Source: Clostridiales bacterium VE202-21
GTDB taxonomy: Bacteria > Bacillota > Clostridia > Lachnospirales > Lachnospiraceae
DNA: 64,000 bases
Assembly: GCA_000509105.1 (NCBI GenBank)
Contig: BAIF02000033.1
Location: forward strand, 1 to 64,000
Direction: 5' to 3'
Shown: piece by piece, positions 42,728 to 52,056 of the stretch
How the letters are laid out: each line of letters starts with the position of its first letter
How positions within the stretch are numbered: the first letter of the stretch is position 1
Made by a program: the position numbers and the translations under genes
The notes under the pieces: generated by a model
What the model saw: the letters and a program-made list of their open reading frames with translations, nothing else
The model's database searches: none
What the model was told of the DNA's origin: nothing

Positions 42728-42756
42728 TTGACATTTAAGTTGTTATTAGATAGAAT
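42728..42756 (+). promoter_or_regulatory. Promoter of the deoxysugar kinase/aldolase operon
   Basis: TTGACA (42728-42733), 17-bp spacer, TAGAAT (42751-42756). TATCGAAAA occurs on both sides of it (about 42667 and 42763), a possible operator pair for the ROK or AraC regulators encoded downstream. Confidence 0.8.
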
Positions 42757-42794
42757 AATATTATCGAAAAAGAAAAAACAACAGGAGGAAAGCA

Positions 42795-44279
42795 ATGAAG
42801 AAGCAGATATCTATTGCGGCAGACCTGGGAGCCAGCGGCGGTAAGATGGCAAAAGGATATTTTGACGGGGATCACGTCGAGATTGGAGACTATTTTGACT
42901 TTCCAAACCAGCCCTTGTCCTTGAATGGAAATCTATACTGGGATTTGTTTGCGCTTTACAATAGCATATTAAAAGGTCTTGACTTTTACTCCGGGGAGCA
43001 GGGGGCAGCCACGATTGGTATTGATACGTGGGGGGCAAGCTACGGATTTCTGGATAAAAGAGGAAGGCTTTTGGAGCCGGTTTATCATTACCGGGATCTG
43101 CGCACAGAACAGTCTTTGGAGAAATCTTACGAAGTGCTTCCAAAGAGAAAACTGTTTGAACTCACCGGATGCCAGCCTAATCGTTCTTATACATTGCCTC
43201 AGCTTTACTCGTACATAGAACATGGGGATAAGATCATAGAGTTGGCAGATAAGATGCTTTTTCTGCCGGATCTGCTGGCATATTTTCTCTGTGGGGAGAT
43301 GTCAACCGAGCGTTCGATTGCGGGAACATCGGGGCTCATGAAGCCGGAGCAGGATGACTGGGCGTGGGAGGTGTTCCGAAGGCTTGGCATACAGGAAGGG
43401 ATGCTGACGGGCATTGTGGATACAGGGTCGGTAAAAGGCTGCGTTCTCCCTGAGATTGCTTCTGTCACAAGAAACGGGGATACGAAGGTTATTGCAGTTC
43501 CGGGACATGATACAGCGTCGGCGGTGGTTGGAATCCCGGGCTTCGGCATAAACCAGGTTTACATGAGCATTGGAACCAATATTAATATGGGAATCGAACT
43601 TTCCCGCTGCATTGTCAGTGATAAGGCCTATGAAGGCGGATTTAAAAATGCGGGAGTCATAGAAGACCGAAAGATACTATATCGGGATTTTGCAGCATTC
43701 TGGCTCCTGAATGAACTGAGAAGAACCTGGAAGGCCGAGGGACATGATTATGAGTATGACACAATTATGGAAATGGCTCTTTCATGTAAATCAAAGCGTG
43801 TGTATGTGGATGCCGATGATACACATCTAAATAATGCGGGCGGCAATGCAAAAGAAAAAATAAATGCCTATCTGGAACGAACCGGGCAGCAGACACTACA
43901 GACAGATGCAGAATTTGTCCGCTGTATATTGGAAAGCATTGCGTTGAAAGTCATGTATTGTGTTGAGTACTTGAAAAAGGAGCTTGCGATTCCGGTAGAG
44001 AAGGTGTCGGGAGTAAATGGCGGGAGCAGAAATTATGTGCTGATGCAGTTTGTCAGCGATGCGCTGGGAATGCCTGTCTATGGGGGGATGCCATATGCAA
44101 CACTGGCCGGTAATGTGATGACACAGATGTATTCGATGAGGGAGGTGGCATCGGTTAGCCAGATCAGGGAATTAGCCGCAAATTCATTCGAAATGAAGGA
44201 ATACCAGCCTCATACAGAAGAAAAAGAAAGATGGAAAGCGGATTTGCAGAAAATGACAGAAAAAGGGATCTGCAAGTAG
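42795..44279 (+). CDS. FGGY-family kinase, rhamnulokinase-like
   Basis: A 494-aa sugar kinase. The N-terminus IAADLGASGGKMAKGYFDGD and IGIDTWGASYGFLDKRGRLLEPVYHYRD match the RhaB branch of the FGGY family, which phosphorylates L-rhamnulose. Later motifs are GHDTASAVVGIPG, SIGTNINMGIEL (phosphate binding) and VNGGSRNYVLMQFVSDALGMPV. AGGAGG precedes ATG 42795. The downstream aldolase fits a kinase-aldolase pair acting on a 6-deoxyketose 1-phosphate. No rhamnose or fucose isomerase gene is in the window, so either it is elsewhere or the substrate enters as the ketose. Confidence 0.85.
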   Translation: MKKQISIAADLGASGGKMAKGYFDGDHVEIGDYFDFPNQPLSLNGNLYWDLFALYNSILKGLDFYSGEQGAATIGIDTWGASYGFLDKRGRLLEPVYHYRDLRTEQSLEKSYEVLPKRKLFELTGCQPNRSYTLPQLYSYIEHGDKIIELADKMLFLPDLLAYFLCGEMSTERSIAGTSGLMKPEQDDWAWEVFRRLGIQEGMLTGIVDTGSVKGCVLPEIASVTRNGDTKVIAVPGHDTASAVVGIPGFGINQVYMSIGTNINMGIELSRCIVSDKAYEGGFKNAGVIEDRKILYRDFAAFWLLNELRRTWKAEGHDYEYDTIMEMALSCKSKRVYVDADDTHLNNAGGNAKEKINAYLERTGQQTLQTDAEFVRCILESIALKVMYCVEYLKKELAIPVEKVSGVNGGSRNYVLMQFVSDALGMPVYGGMPYATLAGNVMTQMYSMREVASVSQIRELAANSFEMKEYQPHTEEKERWKADLQKMTEKGICK

Positions 44280-44320
44280 TACGGAAAGTATCGTACATGT
44301 AAATAAAAAGGAGGACAAAG

Positions 44321-45019
44321 ATGAGCGAACATTACATGGAAAAAATGAAAGAACTGGGAATATCTGAGGAGGTGGTAAATCAGGTGCTGGCTGTAGCTAA
44401 GCGCATGGACGACAAAGGGCTGGTCAATTCCTTTGCAGGGAATATTTCTGCAAAAGTGGATGGCAAAATTTATATTACGCCAACCGGACAAAATAAAGGC
44501 CTTCTCACACCGGAGAAGATTGCTGTTGTGAATCAGGATGGGGAGCGCATTTTTGGGATGAAAGAAACTTCGGAAATTATCATGCACAGTATGGCCTATG
44601 ATATCTGCGAAGAGAACGGCTGGGATGTGGGAGGCGTTGTTCACAGCCACTCGAAAGTACTGACTGCATTTTCTATGGCGGGGCTGGATGTTGAGACAAC
44701 GGCGCTTCCGGAGATGATGGGAAACTTCCATAAGATCCCGTGTGCGCCATATGGGGCGCCGGGAACAAAGTTCATTATGACGATGGCAGAGCCTTATTTT
44801 GCGGAGGGATACAGAATCGTACTCCTGGGAAACCACGGAAGCCTTGCGGTAGGCAGGACTGTGGAGGAAGCCATGAATGTAGTGGAAGCATCGGAATCAA
44901 TAGCAGAACAGATTTTGATTACAAAATATATTCTTGGCGGAGAAGCTTCATTAGATGTGGATGAAATAGCTAGATTCTTTGACATATATAAAGAGAACCG
45001 TTTAGGCAGAGTGAAATAA
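44321..45019 (+). CDS. Class II aldolase/adducin family (L-fuculose-phosphate aldolase-like)
   Basis: A 232-aa zinc aldolase. It has NSFAGNISAKVDGKIYITPTGQNKG, the substrate-phosphate loop, then HSMAYDI, the zinc ligands in VVHSHSK and LLGNHGSLAVG, and a helical C-terminus. Length and pattern fit FucA/AraD-type enzymes rather than the larger RhaD. Together with the preceding kinase it would split a ketose 1-phosphate to dihydroxyacetone phosphate and lactaldehyde. AAAGGAGG precedes ATG 44321. Confidence 0.9.
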   Translation: MSEHYMEKMKELGISEEVVNQVLAVAKRMDDKGLVNSFAGNISAKVDGKIYITPTGQNKGLLTPEKIAVVNQDGERIFGMKETSEIIMHSMAYDICEENGWDVGGVVHSHSKVLTAFSMAGLDVETTALPEMMGNFHKIPCAPYGAPGTKFIMTMAEPYFAEGYRIVLLGNHGSLAVGRTVEEAMNVVEASESIAEQILITKYILGGEASLDVDEIARFFDIYKENRLGRVK

Positions 45020-45158
45020 CAGGGAGGAATCCTACTTCCACTAGTGGGAGAGTAATATAACCGAAGGGCATACGGACATTCACGCCCGGAGGGAACCGTT
45101 TTGCGGGAATGCAGCAGAACAAAGTGAAAACACGTAGAAAAAGATGGAGGAAAACAGT

Positions 45159-46499
45159 ATGAAGTTGAAAAAAGTGGCAAGTGTAGTATTAGCATTGACA
45201 ATGGTTGCAGGCCTGGCAGCCTGCGGCAGCTCTTCAGACGGAGACAGCAAGAGCGGTGATGCCAAAACAAGTGAAAGCAGTGGCAACGGAACAGAAAAGA
45301 CGACATTGACCATGTGGTCATGGTCCCCGATTACACGTACATGTGACAAGATGATTGAGGCTTTTGAAAAAGAAAATCCGGATATTAAGATTGAGTTTAC
45401 CTATTATAATTATGATCCGGAATATCTCTCAGCATTGTCTGCAGCAGCCGCATCGGACAATCTTCCGGACATTATTGGCCTTCAGCCAGGTTCCCTGACC
45501 GCGCAGTATGCGGATTACCTTATGGATTATTCTTCTTATGCACAGGAGGAGTGGGGCGATAACTGGAAAGATAATTACCCGGATATGATTGCAGACCAGA
45601 TTCAGATGGGGAATAAGCCGGGAGATGAAGGCAATTACATACTTCCCGTAGAGGCACAGGTGATTTCTATAGTTTACAATAAGAACGTATTCGAAAAATA
45701 CGGCCTTGATATTCCGAAAACATATGACGAATTTAAAGCGGTTTGCAAGACACTTAATGATAATGGCGTGGCGCCTTTGTTCTTTGGCGGAGCCAATGGA
45801 TGGCAGTGTGTAAATCTCTTTACTATGCTGTGTTCACAGCTGGACACAACGATATTTGACAAAGCACAATCCGGCGAAATTAAATGGACAGATCCTGCTA
45901 TGGTGGAGGCAATGAGCAACTTTAAACTGATGTTTGATGATGGGATCGTTCAGACGGGAGCGATGTCTGCAGATGCAAATACGAACGGAACTCCTGCATT
46001 TGTATCTGATTCAGCGGCGATGATGGCGCTTGGTTCCTGGTGGTGTCAGGAATTTACCGCGGAAGATCCGGCAACAACGATTGCTGACTGGGATTTTGGG
46101 TTCTTCTATCTGCCGGCTGTAGGAACGGCTAAAAATCCGGCAACTCCTGTGGGCGGTATAGACTTTGGTTATGGAATCACAAAGAATTGTAAAAATCCGG
46201 ATGCTGCATGGAAAGCACTCAAATCATTCAGCGCAGGTGCAGGTATCCAGGCATGTGTGGATGATGTAAACAACCTTCCGGCGTTCAAAGGGATTGAACC
46301 TAAGAATACAGAACTGAACAAAGACCTGGTTGAACAGTATAACAGCTTCTCAGAAGATTTGAACAGCGCAATGAATCAAAGAATCGGCGAGCCTACGATT
46401 GAAACAGCACTGCAGAATGCACTTGCAGGCGTTGGTTCCGGCGAACTTACGCCAGAGCAGGGATGCCAGGCAGTACAGGATGCGCAGGACGCATTATAG
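45159..46499 (+). CDS. Sugar ABC transporter substrate-binding lipoprotein (family 1)
   Basis: Extracellular carbohydrate-binding protein of 446 aa. The signal peptide ends in lipobox LAACGSS with acyl-Cys22, followed by a Ser/Asp/Gly linker. The SBP_bac_1 pattern follows (TMWSWSPITRTCDKMIEAFE, VYNKNVFEKYGLDIPKTYDEF). ATG 45159 lies after GATGGAGG; an upstream in-frame start adds only MEENS. The upstream 139-bp gap contains no gene. Its permeases are the next two genes. Confidence 0.93.
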   Translation: MKLKKVASVVLALTMVAGLAACGSSSDGDSKSGDAKTSESSGNGTEKTTLTMWSWSPITRTCDKMIEAFEKENPDIKIEFTYYNYDPEYLSALSAAAASDNLPDIIGLQPGSLTAQYADYLMDYSSYAQEEWGDNWKDNYPDMIADQIQMGNKPGDEGNYILPVEAQVISIVYNKNVFEKYGLDIPKTYDEFKAVCKTLNDNGVAPLFFGGANGWQCVNLFTMLCSQLDTTIFDKAQSGEIKWTDPAMVEAMSNFKLMFDDGIVQTGAMSADANTNGTPAFVSDSAAMMALGSWWCQEFTAEDPATTIADWDFGFFYLPAVGTAKNPATPVGGIDFGYGITKNCKNPDAAWKALKSFSAGAGIQACVDDVNNLPAFKGIEPKNTELNKDLVEQYNSFSEDLNSAMNQRIGEPTIETALQNALAGVGSGELTPEQGCQAVQDAQDAL

Positions 46500-46553
46500 G
46501 CGGCGGAGACAATGTTTATAATCCCAAACAGATAAGTCTTAGGTGAACTTAAC

Positions 46554-46600
46554 TGGGAGAACCAACCCCTTTTTATGAGGCAGAGGTTCTCCCATATTTG
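46554..46600 (+). terminator. Attenuating hairpin between binding protein and permeases
   Basis: TGGGAGAACC (46554-46563) pairs perfectly with GGTTCTCCCA (46585-46594), followed by TATTTG. Such hairpins after binding-protein genes keep that gene expressed above its permeases. Confidence 0.75.
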
Positions 46601-46651
46601 AACACGGCAGTGTGAACATATACAGTAATGCGGCTGGAAGGAGGATAAAAG

Positions 46652-47566
46652 ATGAGTAACATAGCAGTAAAGGCAAAGGGAAAGAAAAAACATAATATCC
46701 CAGGGTATTTGTTTATTCTTCCGTCTGTACTGTTCTTCCTGTTTTATATTTTATATCCGATAGGGTTTGTAGGCTGGAGCAGTTTGTTCAGTTGGTCTAC
46801 TCTGAAAAATATGACTTTTGTCGGAATGGAGAATTATATCAGAATTTTCCAGGATAAAGTATTCCTGACGACTATGAGAAATTCTCTTTTCTGGATTATC
46901 ACGACAGTGCCGATTCAGGCAGGAGTCGGATTTTTCCTGGCATATATAATAGAAGAGCAGCTTCAAAAAGGAAAAGGTATATTCAGGACAGTATTTTTCC
47001 TTCCGGTAGTTACGTCTGTAGTAGTTGTAGCTATTGTTTGGGGAAAAATGCTGCAGCCATATCAGGGGATCATTACACATTATTTGTCGGCTCTTGGTAT
47101 CGGAGGACAGGTAAATATCCTGGGAATGCCCAATACTGCAATTTTTGGATGTATTATCGCAAACATATGGGAATGGACGGGATGGTCCATGATCATGTAT
47201 GTGGCAGGAATGTCCCAAATCCCGGAGGATATGAAGGAAGCGGCAAAAATAGACGGGGCGACGCGGTGGAAGGAAATTTTATATATTTATATTCCCTCAC
47301 TGGCATCCACACATAAATCCCTTTTGATGCTCGGCATCATCGGCTCACTTCAGACATTCGGGCTGATCTATACCATGACAGGAGGAGGTCCGAATCATGC
47401 ATCAGAGATGCCGGGAACTTACATTTTCCAGTCTGGGTTCACAAATCAGCAGATGGGATATGCGTCCGCCTTATCCGTGGTAATATTACTATTCGCACTG
47501 GTGCTTACTGTATTCCAGGTGAAGGGGCTTGGAGCGGGCGATTTTATGAGGAAGGAGGCAGACTAA
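46652..47566 (+). CDS. Sugar ABC transporter permease (MalF/UgpA type)
   Basis: A 304-aa integral membrane protein with about six helices. Typical features are an N-terminal YLFILPSVLFFLFYILYPIG helix, the VGMENYIRIFQD segment, and the EAA coupling motif EDMKEAAKIDGATRWKEILYI. The end of the family domain is GGPNHASEMPGTYIFQSGF. AAGGAGG precedes ATG 46652. It pairs with the permease at 47570; no ATPase gene is present in the operon. Confidence 0.94.
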   Translation: MSNIAVKAKGKKKHNIPGYLFILPSVLFFLFYILYPIGFVGWSSLFSWSTLKNMTFVGMENYIRIFQDKVFLTTMRNSLFWIITTVPIQAGVGFFLAYIIEEQLQKGKGIFRTVFFLPVVTSVVVVAIVWGKMLQPYQGIITHYLSALGIGGQVNILGMPNTAIFGCIIANIWEWTGWSMIMYVAGMSQIPEDMKEAAKIDGATRWKEILYIYIPSLASTHKSLLMLGIIGSLQTFGLIYTMTGGGPNHASEMPGTYIFQSGFTNQQMGYASALSVVILLFALVLTVFQVKGLGAGDFMRKEAD

Positions 47567-47569
47567 ACC

Positions 47570-48400
47570 ATGACAGCCAAAGAGAAGCAAAAGCAGATAA
47601 TCTGGAGTATAGTTCTCATAATCGTGACATTGATTTTTATGGTTCCGCTGATCTTCATGGTAAGCATGTCTCTACGGACACCGGATACAATCGGGTTACC
47701 GCAGCTGTTTATTTCGGACGTGACGTTTAAAAACTATGCAAACGTGCTGAGACAGAATCCTGATCTATGGAAGAATTTTATGGGAAGTGTGATCGTTACG
47801 GTCACATCGGTGGCGCTTGTTACAATTTGTGCCAGTATGGCTGTGTTCGGCTTTTCCAGAAAGAATGTGCATGGAAAGGTTCTGATATACAATATTCTTT
47901 TATGTACTCTGATGGTGCCGATAGCGGGGCTTGTTGTTCCGATTACGCAGCTGAACAGCAGACTGGGCTGGATTAATAATTACTTAGGGCTGATTTTTCC
48001 ATATGCAGCGCTCGGAATCCCTTTTGCCATTACGATTCTTCAAGGCTTTATGGTAGGAATTCCGGAAGAATTGGAGGAAGCCGCGGTGATTGACGGGTGC
48101 GGGATTATCCGGCTATTCCTGCAGATTGTATGTCCTCTTCTGAAGCCGGGTATTGTGGTCATTGTCATCTGGCAGTTTCTGACTTCATGGAATGAGTTCT
48201 TCCTTGCCATGTGTACGCTGACCAAGGAGTCTGTGAAAACACTGCCGCTGATCGCACAGCAGTACAATGGAGCTTATTTCAGCCAGCCGGGGACTTTATT
48301 TGCGGCGCTGACTTTGATTACGATACCAATGCTTGTATTCTATATTATCGTTCAGAAACAATTTGTTAAGGGTCTGACCGCAGGGGCAGTAAAGGGGTAA
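47570..48400 (+). CDS. Sugar ABC transporter permease (MalG/UgpE type)
   Basis: A 276-aa partner permease with about six helices. EAA motif EELEEAAVIDGCGIIRLFLQI, then VCPLLKPGIVVIVIWQFLTSWNEFFLA, and C-terminal QKQFVKGLTAGAVKG, the standard MalG-type ending. It begins 3 bp after the previous stop. Its own stop codon lies inside a GTAACAGT-family palindrome. As the importer lacks an ATPase gene it must use a shared MsmK/UgpC-type ATPase from elsewhere. Confidence 0.94.
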   Translation: MTAKEKQKQIIWSIVLIIVTLIFMVPLIFMVSMSLRTPDTIGLPQLFISDVTFKNYANVLRQNPDLWKNFMGSVIVTVTSVALVTICASMAVFGFSRKNVHGKVLIYNILLCTLMVPIAGLVVPITQLNSRLGWINNYLGLIFPYAALGIPFAITILQGFMVGIPEELEEAAVIDGCGIIRLFLQIVCPLLKPGIVVIVIWQFLTSWNEFFLAMCTLTKESVKTLPLIAQQYNGAYFSQPGTLFAALTLITIPMLVFYIIVQKQFVKGLTAGAVKG

Positions 48401-48426
48401 CAGTCCAGACGGGACCGAACTGTTTG
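48397..48426. repeat. GTAACAGTYC palindrome, copy 4
   Basis: GTAACAGTCC then GAACTGTTTGC around a 10-nt spacer (AGACGGGACC). The TAA of GTAAC is the stop codon of the permease gene. Same family as 1667, 2707-2843 and 52066. Confidence 0.65.
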
Positions 48427-48540
48427 CAAAAGGATAGGAAAGCCCCTGAAAATGGGCGCCAAAGCTTGCATGCCGGATGGATTAAGAGTATGATATATGA
48501 AGAATATATATAAAATTCATGAATCCGAGAGGTTAAGGCT

Positions 48541-49764
48541 ATGAGCAGGGAATCCATCATGGAAAGTCGAAAATACTATCAGCGAAATAAAATGCTGAGT
48601 ATTATTCGGTATCAGAAGGATGTTTCCAGATATGATGTGAAAAAAGCAACAGCATATAGTATGACGACCGTATTGAATACGATTGAAGAGATGCTTGGCG
48701 AAGGTTTGATTTATGAGGAAGAATGCGCGGAAGCAAGAGTGGGGAGAAAACCGGTGTGGCTGCGGATCAATCCGGATGGCGGGTATTTTATCGGCCTGGA
48801 ATTCAACGGCCGGATTATGCATTGTGTTGTTCTGGATTTTGCCGGCAATGTTATATACTCAAGAGAAAGTGTAATAGCAGAGTCACAAACCCATGCGGAT
48901 GCAGTTCTAACAATGTTGAAAGAGAATATTTACCGTGCTATGGATATTTTGCATGGAAAAAAGGGGAAAGTGCTGGGTATTGGTTTGGGTGTACCCGGGT
49001 ACAGCAATAAAAAGAAGGGAATCGCCATTTCGTACAGCCACATCAGGGATTGGGATAATATACCCCTGAAGAGGATGATCGAAGAGGAGTTTGGGCTTCC
49101 GTGTTACATGGAGAACAATGTAAGCGGTATGATTTATGCATATAAATGTCTGGTATACAATGGGAAATGTGAAGATATGCTGTTTTTTTCTGTCCGTACC
49201 GGTGCAAGGGTTATGCCGATTATCAATAATATGCCGGTCAGCAGCATTAATGGTTTTCCGGGGGAGATTGGCCATGTAAAGGTAAGCGGAGGGAGCCGGA
49301 TCTGTTCATGCGGGCGTTACGGCTGCCTGAACACGGAAGTATCGGACTTTGCAATCGTGAGTAAGATTAAAGATGGTATCAAAGTAGGACGGTTTCGGGA
49401 AATTGTGGATATGGTGAACGGCGATCTGAGTGAAATTACAATCGTGACCTTTGTGGATTCCGTACTTTTGAAGCATCCTGATTCGCAGAATCTGATGAAA
49501 CAGGTGGCAGGGTATTTGGGCGAGACGTTCAGTATGCTAGTAAATATATTTGCCCCCAGGAAAATTGTATTCTACGGCGAGATGGTCAGGATTGGTGAGC
49601 CATTTTTTGAAATATTGCGAAAATGTGTAAAAGAGAACTCGTTAAAAGAAAATTACAAAGGGCTGCAGATACTTGGTTCTGAGTTTGGCCCGGATCTGGG
49701 CGCCATAGGTGCGGCGGCGCTGGTTATGCAGGAAGAATTTGAGTTTGTGGAAAAAACGATATAA
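48541..49764 (+). CDS. ROK-family transcriptional regulator
   Basis: A 407-aa NagC/XylR-like regulator. The N-terminal winged helix-turn-helix (residues about 15-75: NKMLSIIRYQKDVSRYDVKK, then ATAYSMTTVLNTIEEMLGEGL) is followed by a ROK sugar-kinase-like domain with GIGLGVPG, NNVSGMIYAYK and the zinc motif CSCGRYGCLNTE. The ATP phosphate loop is weak, as in regulatory ROK proteins. It directly follows the ABC importer genes and probably represses the kinase-aldolase-transport operon. A terminator follows at 49781. Confidence 0.9.
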   Translation: MSRESIMESRKYYQRNKMLSIIRYQKDVSRYDVKKATAYSMTTVLNTIEEMLGEGLIYEEECAEARVGRKPVWLRINPDGGYFIGLEFNGRIMHCVVLDFAGNVIYSRESVIAESQTHADAVLTMLKENIYRAMDILHGKKGKVLGIGLGVPGYSNKKKGIAISYSHIRDWDNIPLKRMIEEEFGLPCYMENNVSGMIYAYKCLVYNGKCEDMLFFSVRTGARVMPIINNMPVSSINGFPGEIGHVKVSGGSRICSCGRYGCLNTEVSDFAIVSKIKDGIKVGRFREIVDMVNGDLSEITIVTFVDSVLLKHPDSQNLMKQVAGYLGETFSMLVNIFAPRKIVFYGEMVRIGEPFFEILRKCVKENSLKENYKGLQILGSEFGPDLGAIGAAALVMQEEFEFVEKTI

Positions 49765-49780
49765 AGAAAAGCTTTGAAGT

Positions 49781-49812
49781 GTCATTCGATTTTTATCGAA
49801 TGGCATTTTTAT
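49781..49812 (+). terminator. Terminator after the ROK regulator
   Basis: GTCATTCGAT (49781-49790), TTTT loop, ATCGAATGGC (49795-49804), then ATTTTTATTG. Confidence 0.85.
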
Positions 49813-49968
49813 TGTTTGGTGCGGTAACTTAACAATAAAACATATATGCAAAAACTGCTAAGTTTTTAATAGATTTAAAAAATGTTTCAAAGACTATGCT
49901 AGCCGTCGCGCCAGCGATTTGGTACAATTAACATGGAACTATAAAAGCAGGACAAACTGGAGAATTAA

Positions 49969-50865
49969 ATGATTTACGCGAAAGATGATGTAATTCAGAA
50001 AAATGAATTTCCCTTTGATATTTTCAATGGGAACGGACAGAACAATCACCTACCCTCCGAGAAGATAACGGTGCACAATCATGACTGTCTGGAAATAAAC
50101 TATGTGGTTCATGGCGGGGGATATTATCTGATCGGCAATAATAAATATGAACTGCATACAGGGGATATCTGTTTGATTAATAATCAGGAATACCATATGG
50201 CGATGAATACGGGAATGCTTATGCTGAAGGTGATCGTTTTTAATGCAGATTTAATATGGAATGGCAGCCAGATGGATTATATGTATCTTAAGGCCTTTTT
50301 TGAGCGGAAAGAAAATTATGAACCTTTCTTCAAGGCAGGTGGAGATATTGCCGAGGCTGTAACCCCGATTATATTTGCGCTGGACAAAGAATGGCGGGAA
50401 AAAAAGCCGGGATACCGGATTTTAATCAAGGCTGATTTAATGAAGATGCTTGCTATGATTTACCGCTACTATCAGGAATCCGAGAGTTTTGATGACCAGG
50501 CGAAGCCTCCCTGGAAAAATTATCATTGCGTTACACAGGCAGTTGACTATATCAATTCCCATTATCAGGAGCGTTTGACGCTGGGAGGTATGGCGGAGAT
50601 GGTTCATATGAGTGAAAATTACTTTTCGACTGTGTTCAGGGAAGTAGTACAGATGCCTTTCTCAAAATATGTACTGGAAAAAAGGTTAGACCATGCGTGT
50701 ATGCTGTTAAAGACAACCAACATCCACATTACGGCTGTTGCACTTCAGAGTGGTTTTGAAAATATATCCTATTTTAACCGGGTATTTAAAAAGAAGTATG
50801 GAGCTTCGCCCGGCAGATACAGAAGCGATAAAAAAATACTGGAGGAAAGTGCAATAAAATCGTAA
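49969..50865 (+). CDS. AraC-family transcriptional regulator with cupin sensor domain
   Basis: A 298-aa regulator. The N-terminal AraC-binding cupin region contains HNHDCLEINYVVHGGGYYLI (about residues 36-55). The C-terminal DNA-binding domain has two helix-turn-helix motifs (VDYINSHYQERLTLGGMAEM, then VHMSENYFSTVFREVVQMPF) and the family signature ending ISYFNRVFKKKYGASPGRYR. It probably activates neighbouring sugar genes, including the UroD-fold gene downstream. The start at 49969 has only a weak ribosome site (CTGGAGAA). Confidence 0.9.
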   Translation: MIYAKDDVIQKNEFPFDIFNGNGQNNHLPSEKITVHNHDCLEINYVVHGGGYYLIGNNKYELHTGDICLINNQEYHMAMNTGMLMLKVIVFNADLIWNGSQMDYMYLKAFFERKENYEPFFKAGGDIAEAVTPIIFALDKEWREKKPGYRILIKADLMKMLAMIYRYYQESESFDDQAKPPWKNYHCVTQAVDYINSHYQERLTLGGMAEMVHMSENYFSTVFREVVQMPFSKYVLEKRLDHACMLLKTTNIHITAVALQSGFENISYFNRVFKKKYGASPGRYRSDKKILEESAIKS

Positions 50866-50883
50866 GATAAATCAAGTAGAAAG

Positions 50884-50930
50884 CCTCCTGCATTGTTATG
50901 CTTATTTCAATAGCTTAATCATGCAGGAGG
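50884..50930 (+). promoter_or_regulatory. Hairpin that buries the ribosome-binding site of the next gene
   Basis: CCTCCTGCAT (50884-50893) is the exact inverse of ATGCAGGAGG (50921-50930). The right arm contains the AGGAGG Shine-Dalgarno of the gene starting at 50939, so folding would hide it. It could also act as a weak terminator for the AraC gene, but there is no T-run. Confidence 0.7.
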
Positions 50931-50938
50931 TATTGTAT

Positions 50939-52033
50939 ATGGAATTAATGTATCAGGAAAACTGGGAAACAATAAAAAAGAGGCTGGTACTTCTCTGGGA
51001 AAATGAAATTCTGGACAGGCCGTGCATTTCGGTGAAATGTCCGAAGGATGAAAATGATCCTTTTGTAGATATAAAACCAGAGGGGCAGGAAGCGCTGAGG
51101 GAGTATTACACGAATCCGGAGCTTATCCTGGAAAGAAATCTAAGGCGTTTTGAAAAAACTTATTTTGGTGGAGATGCATTCCCCTGTATTTTTCCATACT
51201 GGGGAACAGGAGGACATGCTAAGTACCTGAATGCAGAGGTTTCGTATTTCCCGGATACGATCTGGGTACAGCCTGCATTTGAAGACTACGAGAGTTTTGA
51301 TTTTGAATTTGACCGTCAAAATCCGGTATTCCAGGCCGAACTGAAAGCCCTGGAATATCTGGCCGAAGCAGGCAAAGGAAAGTTCTTCGTATCACCTCCT
51401 GACAACTGTGGTAGTTATGATGCTCTGTCACAGCTGCGGGGAGGAGAAGAGTTCATTCTGGATCTGCTGGAAGAACCGGAACTGGTCAGAAAATATGGAA
51501 ACAAGATGGTAGATATCCTTATGGAAAGCGGAGATGAAATATTCAGGGTTATAAGGGAAAATAATGACGGCGGCTCTGTACATGGATATTATAATACATG
51601 GTGCCCGGGAACACACATGCAGCTGCAATGCGATTTGTCCGTAATGATTTCGCCGGAAATGTTCCGTGAATTTATCGTAGAGGAGCTGGAAAGAAGCGCT
51701 GGATGGCTTGACCATGCAATCTATCACATGGATGGGCTGGAACAACTGCGCCACCTGGACATGATTTTGGGGATCAAAGATATTAATATGATACAGTGGG
51801 TTCAGGTTTCCAGCCAGCCGGACATCACTCAGAACCTGGAATATGTACATAAAATCCAGAATGCCGGAAAGGGCCTTGTTGTGGAAGCCTCCAAAAATCA
51901 GCTGAACACGATTGTGAATAACATTTCTCCAAAAGGGCTCGATCTGGTAATTTCTGATGCAGCCAACAAGAAAGAGGCCGATGAAATCGTCGGCTTTGTG
52001 GCAAAGCATAGTTTCAAAAAGACAGTGTTCTGA
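50939..52033 (+). CDS. UroD-fold protein of the 'trimethylamine corrinoid protein 2'-like group
   Basis: A 364-aa protein that starts MELMYQENWETIKKRLVLLW, followed by ENEILDRPCISVKCPK, the opening I recall from gut Firmicute proteins annotated as trimethylamine corrinoid protein 2. The rest has the barrel pattern of the uroporphyrinogen-decarboxylase/MtaA superfamily (GYYNTWCPGTHMQLQCDLSV, SPEMFREFIVEEL, YHMDGLEQLRHLDMIL). The HxCxnC zinc motif of methyltransferases is not obvious. Its position inside a sugar-utilisation cluster suggests a catabolic role rather than methyl transfer or haem synthesis, but the reaction is unknown. Confidence 0.7.
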   Translation: MELMYQENWETIKKRLVLLWENEILDRPCISVKCPKDENDPFVDIKPEGQEALREYYTNPELILERNLRRFEKTYFGGDAFPCIFPYWGTGGHAKYLNAEVSYFPDTIWVQPAFEDYESFDFEFDRQNPVFQAELKALEYLAEAGKGKFFVSPPDNCGSYDALSQLRGGEEFILDLLEEPELVRKYGNKMVDILMESGDEIFRVIRENNDGGSVHGYYNTWCPGTHMQLQCDLSVMISPEMFREFIVEELERSAGWLDHAIYHMDGLEQLRHLDMILGIKDINMIQWVQVSSQPDITQNLEYVHKIQNAGKGLVVEASKNQLNTIVNNISPKGLDLVISDAANKKEADEIVGFVAKHSFKKTVF

Positions 52034-52056
52034 CCATCGCGAAGCGATTTTTAATG

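Noticed and set aside
45020-45158. Small gene or terminator between the aldolase and binding-protein genes
   Set aside because: The CTTCCACTAGTGGGAG palindrome has no T-run and no frame in the gap has a ribosome site.
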